Assembly: GCA_964510225.1 (NCBI GenBank)
Contig: CAZEAN010000010.1
Location: 1 to 64,000, forward strand
Origin: CAZEAN01 sp964510225
GTDB taxonomy: Bacteria > Planctomycetota > Planctomycetia > Isosphaerales > Isosphaeraceae
Length of the DNA: 64,000 bases
Direction of reading: 5' to 3'
This document shows, in pieces, positions 9,870 through 18,871 of the stretch. How positions within the stretch are numbered: position 1 is the first letter of the stretch; each line of letters starts with the position of its first letter. Made by a program: the position numbers and the translations under genes. The notes beneath the pieces were generated by a model, which was given only the letters and a program-made list of their open reading frames with translations, searched no databases and was not told where the DNA came from.

Positions 9870-10360
9870 AAGGAGTCGTCAACGGAGCGCCACCTCAGTT
9901 ACTCTTGATGTGGCAGAACAAGTGATGCTCGATCTTGTTCCATTTGCTCGTGCCGGAAAGATAGTAGCAAATTTTCAATCTTAATCATGTCTCATGGATG
10001 AATAGTTGTATTTCCTACTTCGAGAGCCGATTGCAATGCACATTACTGCCGCCACTATCGGCGGTAATCAACAACCGAAGAGGATGTGCTTAATGCGACT
10101 GGCCCGGCTCGTAGCACCAACGCCGGATCACTTCGACTCCAAACCCAGCCGTGACAGCACTAATACCCTCCGAGACCCAGGCACCTGGTTTTCGCTCAAG
10201 TCATACGAACAATAAAGGACAGCTTTGCCCCGCTCTGGACCTGCAACCAAAGGCAGCATTGTCGCACTAGGGGACTGTTAAAGTCGTTCAGTTAACCCCG
10301 TGCTCGTTTCGTTTCTCCTACTGGCTGAGTTGCCCATGGATCGCCACGCTCTGGGTGAGC
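9870..10360 (-). pseudogene. Degenerate ISAzo13-family transposase fragment
   Basis: The reverse strand keeps, in order, the conserved blocks of ISAzo13-type transposases but with several stops and frameshifts. Blocks seen are ETKRARG and NDFNS (about 10315-10270, cf. DTKKKELxGNFKN), GKAVLYCSYDLSENQ (about 10226-10186), AWVSEGI ... GFGVEVIRRWCYEPGQ (about 10182-10105), LLITADSGGSN (about 10073-10041) and GTSKWNKIEHHLFCHI (9954-9907). In-frame TAA, TAG and TGA codons interrupt it, including one where the usual Trp after SN has become a stop. Sequence upstream of about 10360 is not recognisable and no terminal repeats were found. It is a dead relic of the 3' half of an element. Family assignment rests on remembered motifs, not on a search. 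Confidence 0.75.
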
Positions 10361-10586
10361 CGACTGCCGGAGCAGCACTGGAGCTCATGCAACAGATGGA
10401 CGAAGACTCTGTAAATTGATTCATCGCTTATCAAACCGCATACACCCATTTCTGTAACGTCTTTATAAATATCAAGTCGGCATTAGAATCATCGCCTTCA
10501 AAAGAACTGGGGGGCGACAGGGGATCATGGCTTAGGTTAGAGAAAACTCTTATCATGGCGACACCGAATACAGGGGAAGTCGCGTC

Positions 10587-12923
10587 TTGAACCCGAGTAG
10601 ACACATGCATGACACAAAATGGCTTGCCAGAACACTAGTGTCATTCTGCACAGTATTGTTGCACTGGATTAGTCCCGCCATAGGCAAGGATACCTCTGCT
10701 CGTCCGCCCAACATCATCTTTGTTCTGGTGGACGATCAAGGCTATTACGATCTGGGTTGTTATGGCGCCAGCGAAGTCGAGACACCGCGGATCGATGCAA
10801 TGGCAACGGGAGGAACTCGCTTTACCGACTATTATGCAGCTGCCCCGATTTGTAGTCCGTCACGGGCTGGCCTCCTTACTGGGTGTTATCCCCGACGAGT
10901 CGGGAACGAGGTCTGGGTTCATCGGGCCGATTCGATGTCTGGCCTTCACCCGGACGAACTCACGCTTGCCGAGTTACTCAAAGAAGGTGGCTACGCAACC
11001 GCCTGCGTTGGCAAGTGGCATCTCGGTTTTCAAGAGCCGTTCTTACCCTGGAATCAGGGCTTCGATCACTACTTCGGACTCCTCCACAATCTTGATCCAG
11101 TCGAAGCCATCTATTTCGAAGAAGAGGGAGGTGTACCCCTGCTTCGAAATGGTGAAGTTGTGCAGCGTCCCGTGGACCCCGCTGAGTTGACAACTCGCTA
11201 TACAGATGAAGCGATCGAACTCATCGAGAAGAATCAGGAAAGACCGTTCTTCCTGTACTTAGCGCACACAATGCTCCACAACCCACTTGGAGTGAGCGAA
11301 CAATTCAAAGGTAGCTCACTTTGGAGTGAGTACGGTGATGCGATCCAAGAACTCGATTTCCATGTTGGACGGATCTTCGATGCCCTCAAACGTTTAGAGA
11401 TCGATGACAACACGATCGTCATTTATGCATCTGACAACGGCCGAGGACCAGGACGGACTCCCGAACAGGAGATCAGAGGAAGGAAGTTATCGACATTCGA
11501 AGGCGGTATCCGGGTCCCTGCAATCGCCTGGGGACCAGGAATCGGGTTACAGGCAGGGAGGGAGTCATCAGCAGTAGTCCGAGCGATGGACTGGTATCCA
11601 ACTCTCGCAACGTTCGCAAGAATCAAGATACCTCAAGGCCGTGTCATCGATGGGCGTGACATAAGCCCACTCTTGAAAGGTAAATCCCTGACTGTACCTT
11701 CTCCGGGCATGGATAGTTCACTAAATGCGTCGGTCCCATTGCGGCGTCGTTGGGATCCACCCGGCGAATGGGCATCAACAGTTAACCAAAACGAGTATCA
11801 CGAGGCGTTCTTCTACCACGGGAGCCAGGGGGCACTTGCTGCAGTTCGTTGGCGTCAATGGAAGCTCTATCTCAATCCCAGTCTCCAACTGTACAACCTT
11901 GCAACAGATCTAGGTGAATTACAGCCGGTCCGTAATGGTGAGATCCTCCGCAAGCTCCGTGGCATGGCAGTGCTTTTTCAAGATGAAATGAGGCTTGATG
12001 CACGACCTGCTGGAGACGTCTTGCAAGATCAGATCGAGGGGCGAACCCTGATCAGTGATGAGACGTTGGGTACTCTGAACGCCAGACATGACATCACCTA
12101 CGCAAGTTATGGCGATCGCACCCTGGAATTGGACATTTATCGGCCCAAGGACGTCTGGGGAGAACTGCCCGCGATTGTCTGCATTCACGGCGGAGGTTGG
12201 GCGAAGGGCAATCGAGTCAATCACGAGAAACTCGCACAAGCACTCGCGTCGCGCGGATACGTTGCTGCGACCATTTCGTATCGCCTCAGTGGCGAATCAC
12301 CGTTCCCTGCTGCAATTCACGATTGCAAGGCTGCGGTCCGTTTTCTCCGTGCACACTCCAGAGAGTTCGGTATCGATCCTGAAAAGATCGGCGCCATTGG
12401 GCTTTCCGCGGGTGGCCACCTGACGGCATTACTTGCAACATCCGCTGGGGTCCAAGAACTTGAAGGCCAAGGAGGTAATGAAGCTTTCAGTAGTGCGATA
12501 CAGGCTGCAGTACCGATGGGTGCACAGACAGATTTGCTCTCGGAGCGCATCGAGGCAATCTCAGCAGATGCTAATCGCGGCCAAATCTGGAGAGAGTTTC
12601 TTGGCGGCACCGCAAAAGACAAACCGGGAAGTTATCGCCTCGCTTCACCGTTGAATCACCTCAATGAAAACGATCCGCCCTGCTGGTTCATCACTGGTGA
12701 ATCGGACCATCCCAGTACGCGTGCTTCGATCTTTCGCTCACGGATGGAAGAACTAATGATCCCATCGGGATTGACTATCATCGAGGGCGCACCGCACCCA
12801 TTCCTGGGCAGACAAGTTTGGTTTGATCAAATGATTGATGCTGCGGACCATTTCTTCACGATTCAGCTCAATACAGGGAATTCGGCTGAATCGACGGAGA
12901 CCTCCATACCAATCTCGAGATAG
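10587..12923 (+). CDS. Sulfatase-alpha/beta-hydrolase (esterase) fusion
   Basis: The protein is 778 residues from a TTG at 10587 with AGGGGAA 9 nt upstream (ATG at 10605 is the alternative). A signal peptide is followed by an arylsulfatase domain (about 40-430): NIIFVLVDDQG, formylglycine motif C89-S-P-S-R, VGKWHLG and ASDNG. Residues about 490-770 form a separate alpha/beta-hydrolase of the BD-FAE/acetyl-esterase type: HGGGW oxyanion motif (534-538), nucleophile Ser607 in GLSAGG, Asp707 in GESDHP and His737 in GAPHPF. Both active sites look intact. The enzyme is likely periplasmic or exported and could remove both sulfate and acyl esters from a sulfated, acetylated polysaccharide. C89 needs a formylglycine-generating enzyme encoded elsewhere. 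The next sulfatase gene begins 15 nt after the stop. Confidence 0.93.
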   Translation: MNPSRHMHDTKWLARTLVSFCTVLLHWISPAIGKDTSARPPNIIFVLVDDQGYYDLGCYGASEVETPRIDAMATGGTRFTDYYAAAPICSPSRAGLLTGCYPRRVGNEVWVHRADSMSGLHPDELTLAELLKEGGYATACVGKWHLGFQEPFLPWNQGFDHYFGLLHNLDPVEAIYFEEEGGVPLLRNGEVVQRPVDPAELTTRYTDEAIELIEKNQERPFFLYLAHTMLHNPLGVSEQFKGSSLWSEYGDAIQELDFHVGRIFDALKRLEIDDNTIVIYASDNGRGPGRTPEQEIRGRKLSTFEGGIRVPAIAWGPGIGLQAGRESSAVVRAMDWYPTLATFARIKIPQGRVIDGRDISPLLKGKSLTVPSPGMDSSLNASVPLRRRWDPPGEWASTVNQNEYHEAFFYHGSQGALAAVRWRQWKLYLNPSLQLYNLATDLGELQPVRNGEILRKLRGMAVLFQDEMRLDARPAGDVLQDQIEGRTLISDETLGTLNARHDITYASYGDRTLELDIYRPKDVWGELPAIVCIHGGGWAKGNRVNHEKLAQALASRGYVAATISYRLSGESPFPAAIHDCKAAVRFLRAHSREFGIDPEKIGAIGLSAGGHLTALLATSAGVQELEGQGGNEAFSSAIQAAVPMGAQTDLLSERIEAISADANRGQIWREFLGGTAKDKPGSYRLASPLNHLNENDPPCWFITGESDHPSTRASIFRSRMEELMIPSGLTIIEGAPHPFLGRQVWFDQMIDAADHFFTIQLNTGNSAESTETSIPISR

Positions 12924-12938
12924 AGGAGCGTACAAGAG

Positions 12939-14339
12939 TTGTATTACACGGCCAAATCACAGTCCAAGAATCCGTGCGATGTCCAGTTTCTTTTTCATTA
13001 CTTGCCCCGACGTATTCTCACTCAGGTCATCTGTGTACTGATCATCCTCGCGGGAGTCGGTGTAACCAGCGGCCTTAGTCAAGAGTCGATTCGAACAAAA
13101 CCTAATGTAGTCATTCTCTTTATCGATGATCTGGGCTTCGGCGACCTCGGATGTTTCGGCAACAAACGAATTCCCACGCCAAACATCGACTCCCTCGCCA
13201 ACAAGGGCGTCCGGTGTACGATGTCGTACATCACCAATCCGCCCTGTTCGCCGAGCCGCTGTAGTCTCATCACAGGGATGTACGCCCAGAGATTCGGCAA
13301 GTCAGGAATGGCCCGAGGCCTCCCCATCCCAGACGATCATCCGACGTTGGGAGAATTCATGAGAGATGCCGGATTTGTGACCGGGCAGATTGGCAAGTGG
13401 GATATTGGCTCAGTTGGACAAGGCCCCCACCAACGTGGCTTTATGGAGGTAGCACGCGATGCCCCCGGCGAACAATACATCCGACGTCGCGAAGATGGTA
13501 GTCAAGTTTACTTGACGGATCTTGACGGCGATTATATGGCTGATTTCGTTGAACGCAATGCTGACCGGGCATTCTTCCTGTACTTCTCGCCGTTCGCCGT
13601 CCATTCAAAAGTCAAGGACACCCCCCAGCATTACCGTGATCGTATCCCGGGTGGGGAAGGGACGGCCTATGAAGGAGCTGTCGTTGCAGTTGACGATGCG
13701 GTCGGTAAGCTTCTTGCAATGCTGAAAAAACATGGCTTGGAACGAGACACGCTGATCTTCTTCACAGGTGACAATGGTGCCAATATCCAGGAAGGGGGAT
13801 CATCGGCTCCCTATCGAGGCGGGAAAGGCCCCTACACCCAGCTCGAAGGCTGGGTTCATACACCCACGATTATCACGTGGCCTGGCACCCTTCCTGCCGG
13901 CAAGACTTTCGGAGGGATGATGGCCACATTCGATTTCTACGCCACAATCGCCGCTGTCGCTGCAAAACCACTTCCCGATCGCTGTGATGGCAAAAACCTC
14001 TTGCCGTACCTGATGGGGGATAAGCAGGGAGACGTCCACGACTACATCTATTGGCACAATGCTGACCCCACCGACGCGCCTCGTCGTAATCTCTACGCTG
14101 TCCGCTGGAAAGACTGGCGGATGATCAAACGAGAGGATGGCTGGAGCTTGTTCGACCTCAGGAATGACCCAGAAGAGCGAGTTGATCTGGCGTCGAAGCA
14201 ACCTGAAGTGATTGCCAACATGCGAGACCATTACAACGGATTTGTTACCACACTTCCGCCACTCAAGCCAAGCGCCAATTACAAGGGTGGAGGCCAAGTA
14301 CCCAAAGGATGGGGGTGGGTGTTTAGTGACGGGAAGTAA
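12939..14339 (+). CDS. Secreted sulfatase
   Basis: The 466-residue protein starts at TTG 12939, with GAGGAG 10 nt upstream that overlaps the stop of the preceding fusion gene, so the two are almost certainly co-translated. A signal peptide (about 25-48) leads to a type I sulfatase core: NVVILFIDDLGFGDLGCFG metal-binding start, formylglycine motif PCSPSR, IGKWDIG (Trp-Asp in place of the usual Trp-His) and FTGDNGAN. The C-terminus carries the typical DWRMIKREDGWSLFDLRNDP block. It hydrolyses a sulfate ester, probably on the same polysaccharide as its partner. The substitution in the KWH position is notable because that His is usually near the sulfate. Confidence 0.93.
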   Translation: MYYTAKSQSKNPCDVQFLFHYLPRRILTQVICVLIILAGVGVTSGLSQESIRTKPNVVILFIDDLGFGDLGCFGNKRIPTPNIDSLANKGVRCTMSYITNPPCSPSRCSLITGMYAQRFGKSGMARGLPIPDDHPTLGEFMRDAGFVTGQIGKWDIGSVGQGPHQRGFMEVARDAPGEQYIRRREDGSQVYLTDLDGDYMADFVERNADRAFFLYFSPFAVHSKVKDTPQHYRDRIPGGEGTAYEGAVVAVDDAVGKLLAMLKKHGLERDTLIFFTGDNGANIQEGGSSAPYRGGKGPYTQLEGWVHTPTIITWPGTLPAGKTFGGMMATFDFYATIAAVAAKPLPDRCDGKNLLPYLMGDKQGDVHDYIYWHNADPTDAPRRNLYAVRWKDWRMIKREDGWSLFDLRNDPEERVDLASKQPEVIANMRDHYNGFVTTLPPLKPSANYKGGGQVPKGWGWVFSDGK

Positions 14340-14369
14340 ATGATACCAATCGGAGAGGAAGAACTAAGC

Positions 14370-14449
14370 GACCGGATTGCGAGATCCGGTCCAGTTACTT
14401 CCACCATTGCATGATCCTCGTCGAGCGAGTCGCCTTCTACTCGCTCGAC
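14370..14449. terminator. Two tandem hairpins between convergent genes
   Basis: Two perfect inverted repeats lie between the plus-strand sulfatase and the minus-strand acyltransferase: GACCGGAT/ATCCGGTC (14370-14377, 14384-14391; 6-nt loop) and GTCGAGCGAGT/ACTCGCTCGAC (14420-14430, 14439-14449; 8-nt loop). The position suggests a bidirectional terminator; no U-run is evident. Confidence 0.55.
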
Positions 14450-14471
14450 TGAAACTCGTGGGTCCAAGACT

Positions 14472-16475
14472 TTAGCCTGATTGACCAGCGCTCGCAGCGA
14501 CCAAGGCGCTCGATTCAACACGCTGCGGTCGCAGACGCGGCCCATTTAAGAAGCGTCCGATCACAGTGTAGCGGACAACGAAATGATAGCTCAGAAGCAG
14601 GAAGGCACCGCAGACAACACAGATCAGAGAGAACTTGACGACCACAGGGACTTGCCAACTCCAAAGTGCTGCCTGAGCGACAATGACCAGTGGCAAATGA
14701 ACCAAATAGAGCCAGTATGACGAATCTGAGACGTACCTGATCTTCCGATTCTCGGTCGTGAGCAGGCCCCTGAATATCCCCATAATGCCGAAGGTCATCA
14801 GCCAAGCATAGAGCGATTGCAAGAAGACGGCTGCGGGACGTCGCCATTCGGGATCGATCCATTCTGACCCGAAGCCAAAGCTCCCTTTGACGAGCTGGTA
14901 TCCGATGGGGAAGACGATCCCGAGTGCGATCGGGAGTGTCAACCACCACGCACGCCCGATACGACCGTCCTCGTCATCGGCGTCGAAGTAGAACACACCG
15001 AAGAAGAAAAAGATGCTGTAGTAGAACAGTACATTAGGCATTGGGATCAATCCTGCCGAGGTGTCAGGACCGAAGACAGGAAAGAGCAAGCCCATCGTGG
15101 CCTGGGGGAGCATCGTCAGAGGAATCAGCCAGAGATATCGAAGGCTGGAGACTGTAAGCCACCGTGGGGCCTTCCATCCGAATCTCCCTGCGACCAAGGC
15201 ATAGAGGACAAAGAAGGCCACAAGCCAGCAGAGGAACCAGAGAAACCAGAGGTGTTGCAGGACTGGGAAGAGCATCAGTCCGGTCAATGCTCCGACAAGC
15301 ATCCCTTCAGGCTCTTCCCGATTGCGTTCAACATTCTCAATCAGTCCCGAAGGCGTTGGTTGGTTGCCTTTCTGACGGTTTTCCTTCTCAAACTCGTCGA
15401 AGAGTTTTCTAACTTCCTCACGTCCTGTTATAATCATATCTTCATCCACCTCGGCTCCAATGGTGCCTGCGATAAACTGCACCGTACCCCAGTCACTTGC
15501 GAGGCCACTCGAGGGCAGATCGCCATTATTATTCGTAAGTGTTGGATCGGCTCCATTGTCGAGAAGGACTTTCACCATGCGAGGACGACCAAAGAAAACA
15601 GCACCGTGAAGTGCCGTTGCACCATCAACATTTTGTGCGTTGATATTAGCTCCAGACTCCAGCAAGAGGTCAAGGGCCTCGACATGGTCACCCGACCAAG
15701 TCGCCATCGAGATCGGCGTCGCCCCAAACCGGGGATCGAGGGCGTTCGGATCGACCCCGTCTTGAAGATGGAGTTCGAGAGCCTCAGCATCGCCTAGCCG
15801 TGCAGCTACCCAGATCGATTCCTCGCTGTCGACTGCTCGGGCGTCGAAACCTGCACCGACGTTCACAACACCGATTATGACAACCCAACACAATGGAATC
15901 AGTGTAAAAAGGCAAATCAGGAACGGGAGCCCGATTCGCTTCCACCGCTGCTGCACGAGTGATCCAAGGCCGCGTTTTCTCCAGATCATCGCAGTGAAGA
16001 AACCACTGATTAAGAAGAAGAGCTGCATCCGAAACCCGTGGACCGCCGAGTTGAAGATGCTGAACCCAAGATTCCCCCCTGAATCCTGCACAATCCAGGG
16101 TTCAGTCGTGTAGGCCAATGCTGCATGAAGGCCGATCCCAAGGAGCATCGCAAACGCTCGAAGGGCATCGAGATCGTGTCGCCGAGGCATCGAGACGCGG
16201 ACCGATGCACGATCAATTGCAGTGGGCTCATCACTCGTTGTGTCGGATTGTGCAAGTACAGATTCTCCTTGCAGATCCGACTCGAAGAACCCTGGCTCGG
16301 CAAGGAATTGCTCGATCGTTACCGCTTTGTCCGCTTCGCCATGCGGGCAGACTAACCAGTCCCCGCTGATTTCCAACTGCTCCAGCTGTCGGATGATTTC
16401 AGATCGTCTGAGTTTCGTCTTCCAAAACCAGGCGTTCGGTTTCTTGATTGAGTAAGTCTGTTGATCGAGGCTCAT
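14472..16475 (-). CDS. Acyltransferase-3-type membrane protein with inserted ankyrin repeats and N-terminal GYF-like domain
   Basis: The protein is 667 residues from an ATG with AAGGA 6 nt upstream. Residues 10-65 resemble the short bacterial GYF_2-type module (Trp-rich start, ISGDWLVCPHG). Residues 98-200 begin an acyltransferase-3/OpgC-like domain: RRHDLDALRAFAM with His117 in the first helix, then FLISGFFTAMIWRKRG. Residues about 215-345 are three ankyrin-like repeats (ARLGDAEALELHLQDGVDPN, GATPISMATWSGD, GATALHGAVFFGR). Membrane helices resume at about 395 and continue to about 640, with WLYLVHLPLV near the end. It probably transfers an acyl group to a surface glycan. The ankyrin insert would lie in one loop. 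It is a single gene flanked by terminators, so its partner is unknown. Confidence 0.88.
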   Translation of the reverse strand: MSLDQQTYSIKKPNAWFWKTKLRRSEIIRQLEQLEISGDWLVCPHGEADKAVTIEQFLAEPGFFESDLQGESVLAQSDTTSDEPTAIDRASVRVSMPRRHDLDALRAFAMLLGIGLHAALAYTTEPWIVQDSGGNLGFSIFNSAVHGFRMQLFFLISGFFTAMIWRKRGLGSLVQQRWKRIGLPFLICLFTLIPLCWVVIIGVVNVGAGFDARAVDSEESIWVAARLGDAEALELHLQDGVDPNALDPRFGATPISMATWSGDHVEALDLLLESGANINAQNVDGATALHGAVFFGRPRMVKVLLDNGADPTLTNNNGDLPSSGLASDWGTVQFIAGTIGAEVDEDMIITGREEVRKLFDEFEKENRQKGNQPTPSGLIENVERNREEPEGMLVGALTGLMLFPVLQHLWFLWFLCWLVAFFVLYALVAGRFGWKAPRWLTVSSLRYLWLIPLTMLPQATMGLLFPVFGPDTSAGLIPMPNVLFYYSIFFFFGVFYFDADDEDGRIGRAWWLTLPIALGIVFPIGYQLVKGSFGFGSEWIDPEWRRPAAVFLQSLYAWLMTFGIMGIFRGLLTTENRKIRYVSDSSYWLYLVHLPLVIVAQAALWSWQVPVVVKFSLICVVCGAFLLLSYHFVVRYTVIGRFLNGPRLRPQRVESSALVAASAGQSG

Positions 16476-16767
16476 CGGAGATCCTTGTTCCCTACCGACC
16501 TAGTGGTTCACTGTTCCCGAAGGAGGTTCGCTTCACTCGGCGTAATATTGTCAGTATCCAGTTGGATTGTGACTTGATCCGACCGTCGTCATGAAAGCTA
16601 GAGCTACACGCAAGTAGCTCATGGCACGAATTCTGACAATCAACGGGCACTCATAACAACAGAAAAAGTTCACCATTCAATGGGCTGACGGGACGCAGTA
16701 ACTGTCTACAACGTTTGAACTGCTTTTGAAACGCCCCATCCCAAGATAGATTACCACCGCAATAACG

Positions 16768-17742
16768 ATGAAGATTTCATCTTACATTTACGATATCCTT
16801 GAGAAACTCTGGAATAGACATTGGACGCATCGGCGTCTTGTCGATCTCTTGCTTATCGTCTTCGTTGGATCTCTCGTTGTCATTCAACTGAAACGAGAGG
16901 GTTTTCTGCCTCAAGAGCTAGCCGAGCTGGTGCCAAGATCACACTTCTACGCAATCCAAGTAACATTCGAGTTATTACTTTTCTACGAGGCACTTGGGTT
17001 GATCTTTGGATTGTCGCGATCGGTTGCGAACACGGTTGGTAAGCAGTTCGAAATCCTCGGCCTCATTCTTATTAGGCATGCCTTCGAAGAATTTGTTCAC
17101 TTCGAAGAGCCGATTAGCTGGAGTGAGGTTTCCGAGACGCTGATTCCGATCGCCTGGAATGGACTGGGAGGGCTCGCGATTTTTGGATTGCTTGGCGCTT
17201 TTCACCGAGTCCAAAAGCATCAGCGAGTCACTCTGGACGATTTCGACCAATCGTCATTCCTTGTAGCCAAAAAACTGATTGCCTTAATTATCCTAGTCGG
17301 CTTTGGCTTGATTTTAGGACGCGATCTGTCAATTCAACTATCGAGCTCATCAAATCTCCAGATCTTTGAAGAATTCTACACCCTCTTGATCTTTGGAGAC
17401 GTCCTTTTGGTATTAGTTTCGATGCGTTACACGACCAATTTTCGGATCATTTTTCGGAACTTTGGTTTCGCGTTAGCAACGGTTTCTATCCGTTTGGCGT
17501 TAACGGCTCCGCTTGGCTATGACGTAATGCTGGGAGTCAGTGGGCTCGTCTATGCCTTGGTCGTGAGCGTTCTCTACAACGTCCATCGTGAAGCATGGGC
17601 TGGTCAAGGGACGAACCAAATAATTATGCATCCGGGAGATCATTCTTCTGAGGAACCCAAAGGCCACGATGTTACCAAAACCAAAGTAGACTCCAGTCAA
17701 CATTCGGTTGAGCATCGTCTCTCCGGTGCCCACCAAGATTAA
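16768..17742 (+). CDS. Unknown polytopic membrane protein
   Basis: The 324-residue protein has about seven or eight hydrophobic segments (for example residues 25-41, 62-80, 92-103, 128-145, 170-186, 206-222, 236-250 and 256-272) and a polar, His/Ser-rich tail of about 50 residues. There are no obvious cysteine clusters, kinase or transporter motifs. A conserved-looking RHAFEEFVHFEEP segment sits between helices. It is divergent from the acyltransferase gene and convergent with the HupE/UreJ-like gene, so it is transcribed alone. The 292-bp upstream gap contains a short inverted repeat, GAGCTAC/GTAGCTC (16601-16607, 16614-16620). No Shine-Dalgarno is visible. No function can be given. Confidence 0.75.
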   Translation: MKISSYIYDILEKLWNRHWTHRRLVDLLLIVFVGSLVVIQLKREGFLPQELAELVPRSHFYAIQVTFELLLFYEALGLIFGLSRSVANTVGKQFEILGLILIRHAFEEFVHFEEPISWSEVSETLIPIAWNGLGGLAIFGLLGAFHRVQKHQRVTLDDFDQSSFLVAKKLIALIILVGFGLILGRDLSIQLSSSSNLQIFEEFYTLLIFGDVLLVLVSMRYTTNFRIIFRNFGFALATVSIRLALTAPLGYDVMLGVSGLVYALVVSVLYNVHREAWAGQGTNQIIMHPGDHSSEEPKGHDVTKTKVDSSQHSVEHRLSGAHQD

Positions 17743-17866
17743 TCAATCAACGTATTCTCGTTCAGCATTGTAGAACGATTCATTGAGTTAAGAGAAAACG
17801 CAAGGAAAGAAAAAAGATGGACCATCGTCTTTCAAGCTCACTGGAGCGTGAGACTAATCTGGTTAC

Positions 17867-18871
17867 CTACTTAATTAAATAACTTGAGCTTCGCTCAAGA
17901 ACCCAGAACGTGGCGATTATCCCGATGGCGTAAGCAGGTGTCAGTTGCAACCAGCTCGGAGACCTCCATCGCAACCGCTTAAATACAGACCCGAATAACA
18001 ATACAACACCTACAAAGAGTAACTGTCCTATCTCAACCCCGAGATTGAATGTCAATAGTGTTAGGGGAATAGAGCGCTGAGGGAGCCCGATCTCATTGAG
18101 GGCTCCCGCGAATCCAAATCCGTGGAGCAAGCCGAAGCTAAAAGAAATGCCCCAAGGGAATCGTGCTGTAAAACCACGTTCACCTCGATGGGCTCGAATA
18201 ACCTCTGCAGCGACAAATACGATACTCAGGGCGATGATCGCTTCAACTGGCGGCCCCGGGACGACGATTAGCTCGAGGGCTGCTAAGGCAAGTGTAATGC
18301 TGTGTGCAACGGTAAATGCCGTGACTGTCTCAATCAATCGACGACGGTTATCGATCAGGAGGAGCATCGCGAATACGAATAAAAGATGATCGATTCCAAA
18401 CAGAATATGCTCGATCCCAAGTAGCAGATAGGTCTGTGCAAGTTGAACAAGTACTCGATCGGATTGAACGAGATACGATGGCTTTTCAGGAGTGATCCGA
18501 TGAGTCAATTCGAGGCCATCTTGAAACTCAAGCCGAGCAAGGACATCGGTATAAGTTCCGGGGAGACCATCGATTATGATCGTTGAGCCGTGTAACCCTC
18601 GAGGGTGTCGAATCTGGAACCGCTGGAGATGAGAGTCCGCCACGAACGCACTGATCGGTTCACTTGTGATCTCGACATCCGAACCGAATCGTAACTGGAG
18701 ATTAAGCCGCTCTCTCCGCCCTCGTGCTGGAACCTTCCAGTGCACCTCGAATTGCCCAGAACTTGTCTCACGGATCTCAAGAAAAGCAGGTCGGATTTCG
18801 TGCGCCTGGACGATCGAAAACGGAATGGCTACTACCCCAAGAAAGACCAAACTCAATACGCTACTCTTCAT
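17867..18871 (-). CDS. HupE/UreJ-like membrane protein
   Basis: The protein is 334 residues. A signal peptide (ending VQAHEIRPA) precedes a periplasmic beta-domain of about 120 residues. A membrane part follows with HupE/UreJ_2 family hallmarks: GIEHILFGIDHLLFVFAML, VAHSITLALAALE, SFGLLHGFGFAGAL and NLGVEIGQLLFV. The His and Asp residues in these helices suggest metal-ion binding; the HupE/UreJ family is linked to nickel or cobalt uptake. Its start ATG overlaps the stop of the isomerase gene by 4 nt (ATGA), so the two are translationally coupled. The cassette with a PPIC isomerase and a DUF3604 protein recurs in marine bacteria as far as I recall; its role is not established. Confidence 0.9.
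   Translation of the reverse strand: MKSSVLSLVFLGVVAIPFSIVQAHEIRPAFLEIRETSSGQFEVHWKVPARGRRERLNLQLRFGSDVEITSEPISAFVADSHLQRFQIRHPRGLHGSTIIIDGLPGTYTDVLARLEFQDGLELTHRITPEKPSYLVQSDRVLVQLAQTYLLLGIEHILFGIDHLLFVFAMLLLIDNRRRLIETVTAFTVAHSITLALAALELIVVPGPPVEAIIALSIVFVAAEVIRAHRGERGFTARFPWGISFSFGLLHGFGFAGALNEIGLPQRSIPLTLLTFNLGVEIGQLLFVGVVLLFGSVFKRLRWRSPSWLQLTPAYAIGIIATFWVLERSSSYLIK

Noticed and set aside
10006..10215. 69-codon plus-strand frame in the 9.8-10.6 kb gap
   Set aside because: It is antisense to the ISAzo13-type relic, which explains the sequence far better.
10505..10560. GGGGGGCGACAGGGGATCATGG, which resembles a tmRNA 5' end
   Set aside because: No matching tRNA-like 3' half, tag reading frame or TTCGA loop follows within a suitable distance.
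15252..15797. 181-codon plus-strand frame
   Set aside because: It is antisense to the ankyrin/acyltransferase gene and shows no domain.
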